Part shown: positions 9,150-17,034 of the stretch, piece by piece
Position numbering within the stretch: the first letter of the stretch is position 1
Layout: every line of letters begins with the position of its first letter
Assembly: GCA_002245135.1 (NCBI GenBank)
Contig: NGBS01000724.1
Span: 1 to 21,470 of the forward strand
DNA from: Proteromonas lacertae
Lineage: Eukaryota > Sar > Bigyra > Opalinata > Proteromonadidae
Direction: 5' to 3'
Length of the DNA stretch: 21,470 nucleotides
Notes under the pieces: model-generated
Database searches by the model: none
What the model was told of the DNA's origin: nothing
The model's input: the letters and a program-made list of their open reading frames with translations, nothing else
Translations under genes and position numbers: made by a program

Positions 9150-9911
9150 ATGTTTAAATTTGAAAAAATAAATAATATACAAATTGAACCTGTTGATGGT
9201 GGTGAGTCTTTTGATCCTAAGAAAATTCTGGGATATGATTACTTTAATGAGCCTTTCTGCAATATATTTATTGTAGCTCGTAAGAACAGTGGGAAAACTA
9301 CTTTGATATACAATATATTAAGACATATTATAGATCCAAAATATAAGAAAAAACAACATGTACATTTTTTCGTAGGCACAATTAAACAAGATAGGATATA
9401 TGATTCAATTAAAGAGTTATTAGATTATAATGAAATTAGTTATGATGAAAACGATTCATTATTTGAACCTTATTCAGGAGATAATTTAGTAGAGAAGTTA
9501 ATGAAATCAATTGATGATACAAACAAAGATAATTTTGAGTATGCAGAACATATTATAATATTTGATGATCTTAGTTTAGAGTTGAAAACAGCTAATATCA
9601 TACCAGTATTAATGAAAGAAAATAGACATTTAAAATCAAAAATTATAATTAGTAGTCAATATATTACTGATATTGTACCTTCAGCAAGATCACAAGTAGA
9701 TTATTGTTTAACATTTTATGGATTGAGTAATAGAAATTTGTTTGACTTATACAACTCATTGAATATATGGATACCTGAATATGAAACATTTAAAGAGTTA
9801 TATTTAGCTGTTACTAAGCCACAATATAACTTCTTATATATTGATAATGTTAAAAAAGTGTTTAGAGCTAACTTCAATATTTTGATTGAAGATCATTCTG
9901 AAGTTTCTTGA
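9150..9911 (+). CDS. A32/FtsK-HerA-like genome-packaging ATPase (253 aa)
   Basis: Predicted motor that drives DNA into the capsid. Walker A is at residues 43-50 (ARKNSGKT, lysine 49; the usual first glycine is alanine, common in this virus group). Walker B is at 134-140 (HIIIFDD). A sensor-like strand IIISSQ ends at Gln170, and an arginine at 180 (PSAR) fits an arginine-finger position. Length matches the 220-270 aa of Polinton and virophage ATPases. The gene follows the major capsid gene after a 71-nt AT-rich spacer, and its stop overlaps the ATG of the next gene (TGATG), so the two are likely translated from one message. It looks whole. This is the second-best supported element gene after the protease. 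Confidence 0.88.
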   Translation: MFKFEKINNIQIEPVDGGESFDPKKILGYDYFNEPFCNIFIVARKNSGKTTLIYNILRHIIDPKYKKKQHVHFFVGTIKQDRIYDSIKELLDYNEISYDENDSLFEPYSGDNLVEKLMKSIDDTNKDNFEYAEHIIIFDDLSLELKTANIIPVLMKENRHLKSKIIISSQYITDIVPSARSQVDYCLTFYGLSNRNLFDLYNSLNIWIPEYETFKELYLAVTKPQYNFLYIDNVKKVFRANFNILIEDHSEVS

Positions 9912-10837
9912 TGTTTTTATTAATTTTATTATTTTATTGTTTATTAATACAAAAAATGTTTATTGGGGAACGAAATACTTCAGATATAAATATTGATACA
10001 GATAAGCTTGCTAAAGATATAGCTGACAAAATAAATATACAACCTACTGATCCTGATACTATTGTTAAACCCATCAATGATGAAATTGAAAAATGTAATA
10101 TTAAAATAAGTGGATGTGATAATAAAATTACTAGTACATTAAGTGCAGTCACAACATTATCATATAATAATGAAAATAATGAATATATTAGTAAAGAGAC
10201 ACTTGGAACATATTATTATCAAAATGATTATGAAGATTTTATGAAGAACAAAAGTGGTAAGTTTATGTATTCTATCTATAAACATTGCAAAACTATGAAT
10301 ATAATATTTCCTACTATATTAGGTAAGTATTATACTACATGGACTGTATCGTTAAAAGAAGATTTAGGTAATAATAAGTATAATGAACAAATAATTGATC
10401 GTATACCTATTACAGTTACAATCTTCCCAAATTTTATGAGAATTAAAACATTAAAATTATGTCAAATATTTAGTGGTAATAGACAACTTCGTAAAATTCG
10501 TTTACGTTTAGATAATGATTCTCTTTTATATCCTAAATATAGTTCAGATGATAAATTCTATTCATTTTTTGATCATTTATATAATCAATACCCTAATGAT
10601 GGATCTAATGCAGTACCATTCCCTATAGAGATTCATAACAATAGTGTTACCCCACCTCAAAAATTATCTTGTAATTTTTATTTATATCATTTTAATGAAA
10701 ATAAAGTTCTATTATGGTTAGAAAGTGATGGATGTGAAGGTGATCAGTATCAAGCAATATTACCTCAAACAATTGATACAAAGATTATAGATTTTGGTTT
10801 AAGACATGTTTACCCTAATGATCAATCTTTATTATAG
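9911..10837 (+). CDS. Membrane-anchored unknown element protein (308 aa)
   Basis: I recognise no family. Residues 1-17 (MFLLILLFYCLLIQKMF) form a hydrophobic N-terminal anchor or signal sequence, followed by a helical stretch (about 20-75, with two cysteines at about 53 and 60) and a long beta-rich region to the end. I choose the ATG at 9,911, which shares its A with the ATPase stop codon (TGATG); a TTG three bases upstream is in frame but unlikely as a start. Tight coupling to the packaging ATPase suggests a virion or assembly role, for example a membrane-linked or vertex protein; this is inference. The long beta-rich C-terminal part could be another jelly-roll-like fold. The frame looks whole. 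Confidence 0.65.
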   Translation: MFLLILLFYCLLIQKMFIGERNTSDINIDTDKLAKDIADKINIQPTDPDTIVKPINDEIEKCNIKISGCDNKITSTLSAVTTLSYNNENNEYISKETLGTYYYQNDYEDFMKNKSGKFMYSIYKHCKTMNIIFPTILGKYYTTWTVSLKEDLGNNKYNEQIIDRIPITVTIFPNFMRIKTLKLCQIFSGNRQLRKIRLRLDNDSLLYPKYSSDDKFYSFFDHLYNQYPNDGSNAVPFPIEIHNNSVTPPQKLSCNFYLYHFNENKVLLWLESDGCEGDQYQAILPQTIDTKIIDFGLRHVYPNDQSLL

Positions 10838-10969
10838 TTTTAATATGAATTTATTATGTTTATTATTATTTTTATTATTTTTTTATTATATTATGTGATT
10901 TTTATTAAATTACGCATATTTTTTAAACTCTGTTCCAAATCATTTTAAAATAAAGATTCGTTTTAAAAT

Positions 10970-11449
10970 TTAGACTATGTTTATCGTAGTTTGATCATTA
11001 TTTCCTTTAACTTCTTCTTGTACTTCTTCTTCTTCCTCATCATCACTATCATCAAATATATAATTCTTCTTTACATAATGTTTCAACATAGGATTCTTCT
11101 TCAAATGAACACTTCCCATTCCTTCAGGTAGTGTTAACCACTCAATATACTTATCGAACACTGCAAAATAATGTCTATTTAATCCTCTTGGTTTTACTGA
11201 TGGTTTAATATCGAAAAGCATCATGTAATATCTCTTATCACTATACTTTGTCCACATCTTTTGATGGCAAATAGCACAGAATTCATTATAAGACTTTATC
11301 TCTTCCTTAGGTAATGGACTATCTAAAACTGCACTTATGTTATGGTTAAAATATAAGTAAAACTTACATGTTCCACATATACACTTATCTAAATAATCTT
11401 CATTATTTCTAAATGAACAAAAGAAAGCAAAGTTTACTGAAGCACACAT
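10970..11449 (-). CDS. Cys-rich, acidic-tailed small protein (159 aa), possible zinc-binding
   Basis: I recognise no family. Six potential metal ligands form two clusters: C-x-C-x2-C at residues 23, 25 and 28, and C-x2-C-H at 58, 61 and 62, a layout able to hold one or two zinc ions. Residues 133-147 are Asp/Glu-rich. It converges on the membrane-anchored protein gene with a 132-nt AT-rich gap. No copy of the element motif precedes its ATG, only a TATATAAAT stretch, so if it belongs to the element it may be expressed at a different time; it could also be the first host gene. I lean to the element because it has no intron and lies tightly against its last gene. Confidence 0.5.
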   Translation of the reverse strand: MCASVNFAFFCSFRNNEDYLDKCICGTCKFYLYFNHNISAVLDSPLPKEEIKSYNEFCAICHQKMWTKYSDKRYYMMLFDIKPSVKPRGLNRHYFAVFDKYIEWLTLPEGMGSVHLKKNPMLKHYVKKNYIFDDSDDEEEEEVQEEVKGNNDQTTINIV

Positions 11450-11678
11450 ATTTATATATTTTTTGATAAAAACGGTTTTTCTAAAATATCAGGAAAATCA
11501 AAACTGTTTCTTTTTTCTGTTTATAACAACAGTTTCTCGTCAGAATTTCGATTTATTAAAAAATATAGAATACTGCAGATAATTCTTTAAATATATATTT
11601 TTGACACTATTTAAATTCTTTTGAATGTTTTTAACTACACTATATAAATCCATGAATAAATTGATAAATGAAAAAAAA

Positions 11679-11763
11679 GTAAGAACGCATTCTGTAGCTT
11701 GGCCACCACACTATTTAATCACTAAGTCCTAGCTAGGCTACACAGGACACGCTACTTACTTAC
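11679..11763. repeat. Nested inverted repeats around CCTAGCTAGG
   Basis: GTAAG (11,679) can pair with CTTAC (11,755 or 11,759), TGTAGC (11,693) with GCTACA (11,737), and the 10-bp perfect palindrome CCTAGCTAGG sits at 11,728-11,737. The patch is clearly richer in G+C than its surroundings. It could fold as a multi-stem RNA or be a protein-binding site. It does not fit a tRNA. Confidence 0.4.
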
Positions 11764-11790
11764 ATAGAAATACATTTCTTATTATATAAA

Positions 11791-11824
11791 GTAGCTACCC
11801 TGCCGGGGTAGAACAGGTAGCTAC
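11791..11824. repeat. GTAGCTACC hairpin with alternative inner stem
   Basis: Perfect 9-bp arms GTAGCTACC (11,791-11,799) and GGTAGCTAC (11,816-11,824) enclose a 16-nt loop. A competing 6-bp stem CTACCC (11,795) / GGGTAG (11,806) is nested inside, so two folds exclude each other. Confidence 0.5.
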
Positions 11825-11960
11825 CTTTCTATTTATACACTTTATTTCTACTATCCTACGCTAAAAACTATTGAAAACATAAAAATAAAATTTGACCCAT
11901 AAATTTATTCACACACTAAAATATATACACAATTTTAAATTCACCACTTGCTCCAGTATA

Positions 11961-12064
11961 ACCCGTACCAAAAACTAATTCACACTCAAATCGCTTATTC
12001 TTACCTGTAGAAGGCACCTAAGAATAGTCTGGTACGGTTTACCCACATACAGTGATATTCTTAC
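11961..12064. repeat. Two-level inverted repeat with a third, competing arm
   Basis: The outer arms CCGTACCA (11,963-11,970) and TGGTACGG (12,030-12,037) are perfect, with two further pairs after one mismatch. Inside lies TATTCTTA (11,996-12,003) with TAAGAATA (12,019-12,026). A second TATTCTTA copy at 12,056-12,063 can pair with the same TAAGAATA, so the middle arm has two possible partners. Confidence 0.5.
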
Positions 12065-12401
12065 GGTTATACATATATGAATTTTTAATAACAATGGAGA
12101 TATAAACAATAGAATGATAACCAATGAAATCATTCCAACAATTAACCAATGAATTTTGTAATTTTAATTTTTTTTGTTTATTTGAAAGGAAAATACGATC
12201 ACATTATGTAATATTACTTTATTTTACCATAGCTCCCCCTAAAACCCATAAAATTGAAGAATAATCAAAAACAAACCGACTATTTTTTTTAATTTTATAA
12301 CTTTAGGAGTGTTGATGTATATAGATTAATCAACGTTTTTGAAGATTATTATTGTATAATGATGATATGTTAAATCTCAATCTTCTCTGTAATTGTATTT
12401 C

Positions 12402-12530
12402 TCATTTTAAAGAATTTAGTGTTAATGTAAATTCTTCAACCTGTTCTTCTTCAATTGCTAATTGCATATATTCATCAAATACATTATCTATTATGTTATC
12501 CAGTAACTGTTTTAATAAAGCAACAATCAT
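12402..12530 (-). CDS. Possible short acidic-helical ORF or gene remnant (42 aa)
   Basis: The minus strand encodes a 42-residue amphipathic, Leu/Ile/Glu-rich helical sequence ending LTLNSLK. Its composition is more protein-like than the surrounding frames, and the plus-strand frame over the same bases looks like its shadow. I recognise no family and see no clear promoter. It may be a leftover exon or chance. Confidence 0.2.
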   Translation of the reverse strand: MIVALLKQLLDNIIDNVFDEYMQLAIEEEQVEEFTLTLNSLK

Positions 12531-12972
12531 TTCCCAAAAGTAAATATTGCAAATACTTTAAGCAACAATATTCTATATAATAGAACAATTATATACTATA
12601 TCTATTACTAAATAATAATGAATAATAAAGGGAAATCAATACAATTTGAAACCCCTATTTTTGGGGGGTTTTGTATTGGAAACCCTATATGGCTTTTTAT
12701 TCAAAAAAATAGTCATTATATGTGTTCTATTTCCCTATAGTGGTTTTTGACCCTTAGGGTGTGATATGACATCATATAGTGACCATCCTATGTGACATGA
12801 TCTATAACCCATATTTATACCGAAATTATGTATTAATTAAGCATTTAGCTCCTATACACAGCGACAAAGATATGGAGAGTGTTATACTTAATTCAGGCAA
12901 TAGAATTATTAATACCTTTCTTTGGAAAGTTGCGAATTGAACGGCCTTTCAAATTATGAGCGCCCTTTAATT
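12531..12972. other. Non-coding stretch with hairpin
   Basis: No coding frame is supported. It contains the 12,637-12,678 hairpin, a short GCCCT/AGGGC stem at 12,962-12,977 that runs into the left arm of the next element, and AT-rich sequence. Confidence 0.4.
12637..12678. repeat. Hairpin CAATACAA...AACCCC / GGGGTT...TTGTATTG
   Basis: Outer arms CAATACAA (12,637-12,644) and TTGTATTG (12,671-12,678) and inner arms AACCCC (12,650-12,655) and GGGGTT (12,665-12,670) stack into a 14-bp stem with a 5-nt bulge on the left side and a 9-nt loop. A T/G-rich run follows, so it could end transcription or be a remnant of a transposon end. Confidence 0.45.
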
Positions 12973-13282
12973 AGGGCTTTTATTTCTTTATTTTATGATT
13001 TTTTTGAGGTCCAAGCTATAGTGCATAATAACTGCAGTTAGGACCTCCAATTTATTTTGTTATTATATGCCTATTGCGTGAAAAAATACAGCAAATACGA
13101 AAATTTACACAAGCCGTGGTTTGATTAAAATTATGTTTTCATTTTTTTAAATTCCTGTCTTCAATATGAATCAAGTAGTTTAAATGATGAAATAAATACA
13201 TTATTGATATAAGCAGCGATGATATGATGTAGCTAAGAGGTTTAAAAAAGAAAAAATCATAAAATAAAGAAATAAAAGGCCT
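12973..13282. mobile_element. MITE-like unit with 32-bp terminal inverted repeats
   Basis: The left arm at 12,973-13,004 and the right arm at 13,251-13,282 match as inverted repeats in 31 of 32 positions (27 perfect in a row, read CTTTTATTTCTTTATTTTAT onward). The 310-bp unit has no open frame. A further inner inverted pair, GAGGTCC (13,006) and GGACCTC (13,041), sits beside the left arm. I could not see a target-site duplication; the true ends may lie slightly further out. The structure fits a non-autonomous DNA transposon. The low-complexity T-rich arms leave a small chance of coincidence, but 27 consecutive matches including C and G make that unlikely. Confidence 0.55.
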
Positions 13283-13649
13283 GTCGCGCGCGATAAAGAA
13301 ATTTGCGCGATAAAGGAAGTAATTGTTTATATTTAGATCTAATATAATATAATTGTTAATGTCATTACGCTATGCATGAATATATAATCATTTTGTCTTA
13401 TAACAGTCATATACAATAGTTATGTTCAATTATTCATAAATATTCACTTCATATCCATCTTAATTATTTCTATCTTTTAACATTATTTTTATTGCATATA
13501 TCACTGGAAGAAATTGAAATAAACAGTTCTTTGATGAAAAGATTAAACAAAATCGATGTTACGATGGTTTGAAATAAAAAATAAAATATTGGCTTGAAGA
13601 AGGCTTGAGCATATTTTCTTTTTTCTTTATATAACCACCGGATTTAGAT

Positions 13650-13650
<1 letters not shown>

Positions 13651-13676
<26 letters not shown>
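13651..13676. repeat. (AT)13 microsatellite
   Basis: Uninterrupted dinucleotide run of 26 bases. Confidence 0.9.
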
Positions 13677-13681
<5 letters not shown>

Positions 13682-14110
13682 ACTTACATTTTGATTTTCT
13701 GAAATAAAAAAAAACTGTCAAGTTTGACAAGCTTGATTTTTTTTTGAAATATCTTCTTATCTTGATAGAATATTATAACATTCTTAAGTTTTTCCTGAAA
13801 TTCATTTTTTCTCTTTGACTGAATCATAAGAATATACAATCAAAAAAGTTGAAGAATATGAAATTTTAAATTAAAAATGACTTCAGAAGGGGTATAATCA
13901 TGAACTATTTCAACTCCAATTGAATTGTAAGGTTTGTTGTCATCCCCAAATTCAATTCAATTACTTTTTAACATGTCAAAACAATCACATAGACAAAAGT
14001 CTAACATTCTATCATAGATTTGTAAAAAAATGAAACAAAAAAACGTGCTTATAACCGCCTTTCTTTCATTATTATAAATTGCATACCTATTATTCATTAT
14101 AACACATTAT

Positions 14111-14185
14111 TTGACACTACTTTCTTCATATCAATTTCACACTACTTTCTTCATATCAATTTCACACTACTTTCTTCATATCATT
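14111..14185. repeat. Tandem repeat, three copies of a 25-bp unit
   Basis: Units at 14,111, 14,136 and 14,161 differ from each other at only one or two positions (one in the first copy, one in the third). The core is ACACTACTTTCTTCATATCA. It lies about 110 bases before the next gene's ATG and could be an upstream element or a recent slippage product. Confidence 0.9.
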
Positions 14186-14297
14186 TTCATATTTTTATTT
14201 ATTATTACATCTAATTAGCGATTTTAAAGAAATGATTTTTTTAATTTTAAAATATATAGTCGTTTCAATATTTTAATCGTGTTTTTTTCTTCTATAA

Positions 14298-15639
14298 ATG
14301 CCATTATTACATAAATTACCAATAGAAATAGCTAAAAGTGTTGAAAATAAAAGATTGGTCAGAACCATATCAACAGAAGCTTTACCAATTAGACAAACTG
14401 CTAATTTATTGAAACCTGTAATTAGTAAAGATGTAATAAAATCAGTAAGAACAGTGATGCACAGAACTCAGTCATTGTAGATATAATATATCGATCTACT
14501 GGTTTTTGTATAGTTCAAGTGATATGATGAAGATTAATATTTTAGCACAATCTCCTTACGTGATACAATCAGAAATATCAAACAGAAAAAGTTCAAATAC
14601 ATATATTTCTGAAAAATCATTAATACTACCAGAAATTCCTCCTGATATATTTATGTACTTTAAGAAAGTACAATCGAATATATTAAAAGATGTGATAATT
14701 AATAAAAGTAATAGTTTGGAGTTTAATTTTGGTAAAATATATACTTATGATATTGTTAAAGAAAAAAAAACATTTACTAAAAACTTTATGAAGTTTAGTA
14801 ACAATATTTTTAATGAAATAAAGTGGAATAATATATTGGTAACAGGAGAATATATATTGAAATGTTTGAATATTATAGAAAAACCAATAAATTCAATAAA
14901 CATCTGTATATATGGATTAAATCATGAAAATAGCAAAAACAGAATTAAAGAGATAATAGAATATTTTAAAGATATATTGCATCATTATAATCCTTATATT
15001 ATTATCACATCACATGTAATATCCGTAATTAGTGATTATCCTATTAAAAGAATCAATATAATTGTATATAGTTTCATTAACAAAGACGATATTATTTTTT
15101 CTCATGATATATATGTCAATCAAATTGGATATGATGGTAATGAAATATACTGTAGTGAAAATAGTATTAAATGTATATTAAATAGAACAATAATATACAA
15201 TCCTAATGTTAAAAGAAAAATTAAATATTGTTATTTGTTATTACATTTTATTGAGAATGGATTTAGCGTTAATTTTCATGATATGAATGTGATTCTTAAC
15301 CATTTAATTTATAATAAAAGAATTATATTAGATTTAGATAATTGTAATTCAATAATAGAATTTCTTTATAATATTAAGATGAAGATAAAAAGTGAAGATG
15401 AATTGAATGATATTATAGAAAAAATAGATTTACATTTATGTAATGCTTTATTGTATGATGAGTTTATTCCTTATAAAGAAAAAGTTAAGTCTAAAGATGT
15501 ATTCGATTATATCACTTCCAAATATAAAATCAATTATCAAATAGTGAAAAATGTGAAAGTATTATTGGATGAAAGAAGTGATAGTGTTTATTTACTTGAA
15601 AACAGTGTATCTAGAATGTCATTCATAATTTCTGATTGA
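14298..15639 (+). CDS. Nucleotidyltransferase-like protein of the giant-virus/protist type (two exons, 434 aa)
   Basis: Exon 1 (14,298-14,476) and exon 2 (14,514-15,639) join in frame across a 37-nt GTAGAT...TATAG intron, giving 434 aa. The first ~60 residues are basic. Residues about 160-320 show the pattern of a family I know from giant viruses and protists, often fused to ankyrin repeats: a VTGEYILKCL strand-helix (family: aGGavL), a hydrophobic strand with IYGL, then TSHVISVISDYPIKRINIIV, a DI-x-VNQIGYDGNEIYC segment and a helix. In relatives the first strand has an SD-x-D acidic motif typical of nucleotidyltransferases; here that position reads NSIN, so catalysis is doubtful. No ankyrin repeats are visible. 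Very AT-rich and Asn/Ile/Lys-rich. The gene is on the same strand as the OYE, 89 nt away. The family link is from memory of motifs. Confidence 0.5.
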
Positions 15640-15728
15640 TTTTTATATGTTGTTTCTTGCTTTATACTGTTTAATCCATAAATTACCTAAAATTACCAAG
15701 ATTATTACATTTTTACGTTTATCAAAAA
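15640..15728 (+). promoter_or_regulatory. Short intergenic spacer before the OYE gene
   Basis: This 89-nt AT-rich gap must contain the end of the upstream transcript and the start of the OYE transcript. I see no specific site beyond A/T runs. Confidence 0.25.
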
Positions 15729-17034
15729 ATGTCTGCTAAACCAAATCTTTGCACTTCATTCACGTTGAGAGGTGTTACATTCAAAAATAGAATGGGTGTT
15801 TCTCCCATGATCACAGTATTTTGTTTTAAAATTAATATCTTTTAATAGAGTAATGCAATAGACGGAATTCCGCAAGATATTCAAGTTGTTCATTATGGTA
15901 TTTTTGATATCAGTTTAATTTGATGTAGGAAACATGGCTTTTAGAGGTTTTGGATTAATTATTCAAGAATCAACTGCAGTATGTGTTCAAGGTAAAATAA
16001 CACCAAGGTATATTACATTTTATTTGAAAATGAATAGAGATTTAACAATGATAGACGAAAATTGTATTGCAGCTTACAAAAGAATAACCAATCTTGTTCA
16101 TGAAGAGAATTGCAAGATTGGAGTTCAAGTATAAATAATAGAATTACATATATTCTTTTAAATAGTTAAGCCATAGTGGAAGAAAAGGCTCTCAAAGGCC
16201 ATGTCAAGAAGGAAGAAATTTAAATCTTGGTAAAGATGAAGGCGGCTGGGAATTAGTAGCTCCAAGTGCAATAAAACACGAACCACATGACACTCCAAGA
16301 GAATTAACAATTGCAGAAATAAAAGAGATAGAAGATCAATTTGTAAAATCAACTGAAATAGCTATTAAAAGTGGATATGATTTTATCGAAATTCATGCTG
16401 CTCATGGTTATTTAGTTCATGAATTCTTATCTCCAGTTGCTAATAAACGAACTGATGAATATGGTTGTGATAGTTATGAAAATCGAACAAGATTTTTGAA
16501 AGAAATATTATTAAAAGTTAGAAAAGTAATGCCTGAAGATATGCCTTTATTTGTGAGATTGAGTTGTGTAGATTATGTGGATGGAGGAATAACATTAGAA
16601 GATTCAATAAAATTAAGTAAAGATATTCATGAAAATGTATATATTATTCATTTATTATGATTAATAATAGTATGGTGTTGATTTAATCGATTGTAGTTCT
16701 GCTGGTGTTTCACCTGAACAAAATCTATTGAAATTATGGGGTCATCAATTACCTTATGCTAAAGCTATCCATGAAGCTGGAGTTCCAACTACAGCAGTAG
16801 GTGGAATATGTGATGGTAAAGTTGCTAATGATTTGATTGAGAATGATGAAACTGATATAGTGTTAGTCGGAAGAGGATTTTTAAGAGATGCTTTTAATCC
16901 TAGAAATATTGCTAAAGATCTTGGTGTATATTATTATTTTATTTTATTTTATTTTATTATAGTTACCTGTTCCAGAATTTCATAAAAGTATTCAAAGAGA
17001 AGTGAATCGAATTCCTGCTCACTGTAAATATTGA
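15729..17034 (+). CDS. Old yellow enzyme, class III (YqjM-like) NADH:flavin oxidoreductase, seven exons (367 aa)
   Basis: FMN-dependent ene-reductase that reduces activated C=C bonds with NAD(P)H, probably cytosolic. Introns at 15,816-15,848, 15,898-15,928, 16,008-16,037, 16,129-16,165, 16,637-16,670 and 16,926-16,962 (33, 31, 30, 37, 34 and 37 nt; all GTAT...TAG) leave 1,104 coding bases. The spliced product follows Bacillus YqjM throughout: LRGVTFKNRMGVSPM at the N-terminus, GLIIQESTAV, GKITPRDL, LSHSGRKGS, APSAI, the substrate-binding His pair in EIHAAHGYLVHEFLSP, RTDEYG, FVRLS, GVDLIDCSSAG, and the phosphate-binding VGGICDG and VGRGFLRD. The class III cysteine next to FMN (Cys26 in YqjM, PMCMYS) is replaced: the text here reads PMITSN, so redox tuning may differ. 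The third intron is a multiple of three without a stop, so retention would insert ten residues. Convergent with PIG-S. Confidence 0.88.

Larger units (their letters stand above)
1..11449. mobile_element. Polinton/Maverick-like virus-like element, capsid-gene part; left end outside window
   Basis: The block has the morphogenesis set typical of Polintons and their viral relatives: adenain-like protease, penton-like minor capsid protein directly followed by a major capsid protein, and an A32-like packaging ATPase, plus lineage-specific proteins. Coding is on both strands with short AT-rich spacers, no introns, and a shared upstream motif, unlike the host genes to the right. The family's protein-primed DNA polymerase and integrase are not in the window and would lie to the left if the element is complete. 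The right end is not fixed: no terminal repeat can be matched because the left end is missing, so it lies somewhere between 11,450 and about 12,960. The leftmost 3.2 kb is broken (roughly six to ten breaks) while the genes from 3,316 on look whole, so the insertion appears fairly young. Homopolymer sequencing errors could account for some of the breaks. Confidence 0.8.
11450..12401. other. Non-coding stretch with GC-rich hairpins; probable terminal region of the element
   Basis: No coding frame is convincing here. The base composition changes: between 11,680 and 12,065 there are several GC-richer inverted repeats (listed separately), and around them ordinary AT-rich sequence. A weaker inverted repeat (AAACTGTT at 11,501, AACAGTTT at 11,528) lies just after the Cys-rich gene. 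The position directly beyond the last element gene makes this the likeliest place for the element's right terminal region, but without the left end no terminal repeat can be matched. Confidence 0.4.
13283..14297. other. Non-coding stretch between MITE-like unit and first host gene
   Basis: No convincing coding frame. It holds two direct copies of GCGCGATAAAG (13,288-13,298 and 13,305-13,315) in a locally CpG-rich patch, the (AT)13 run, the 25-bp tandem repeat, and long A/T-rich sequence. The last 80 bases before 14,298 probably contain the promoter of the next gene. Confidence 0.4.

Noticed and set aside
1-11449. Assignment of the host to Entamoeba or Rhizophagus, both known to carry Polintons
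   Set aside because: The density of 29-37-nt introns fits neither well; the sequence alone does not decide the species.
11679-11763. tRNA-like cloverleaf
   Set aside because: No TTC-A/T-arm or anticodon loop of the right size, and the stems do not have tRNA spacing.
12231-12250. Telomere-like CCCCCTAAAACCC
   Set aside because: Only one irregular unit, not a tandem array.
12352-12543. Plus-strand Ser/Asn/Cys-rich frame of about 60 codons
   Set aside because: No ATG start and a Ser-rich shadow-type composition; the minus strand over the same bases is more protein-like.
14111-14185. CRISPR-like array
   Set aside because: The three units are directly adjacent with no spacers, in a eukaryotic context; it is a simple tandem repeat.
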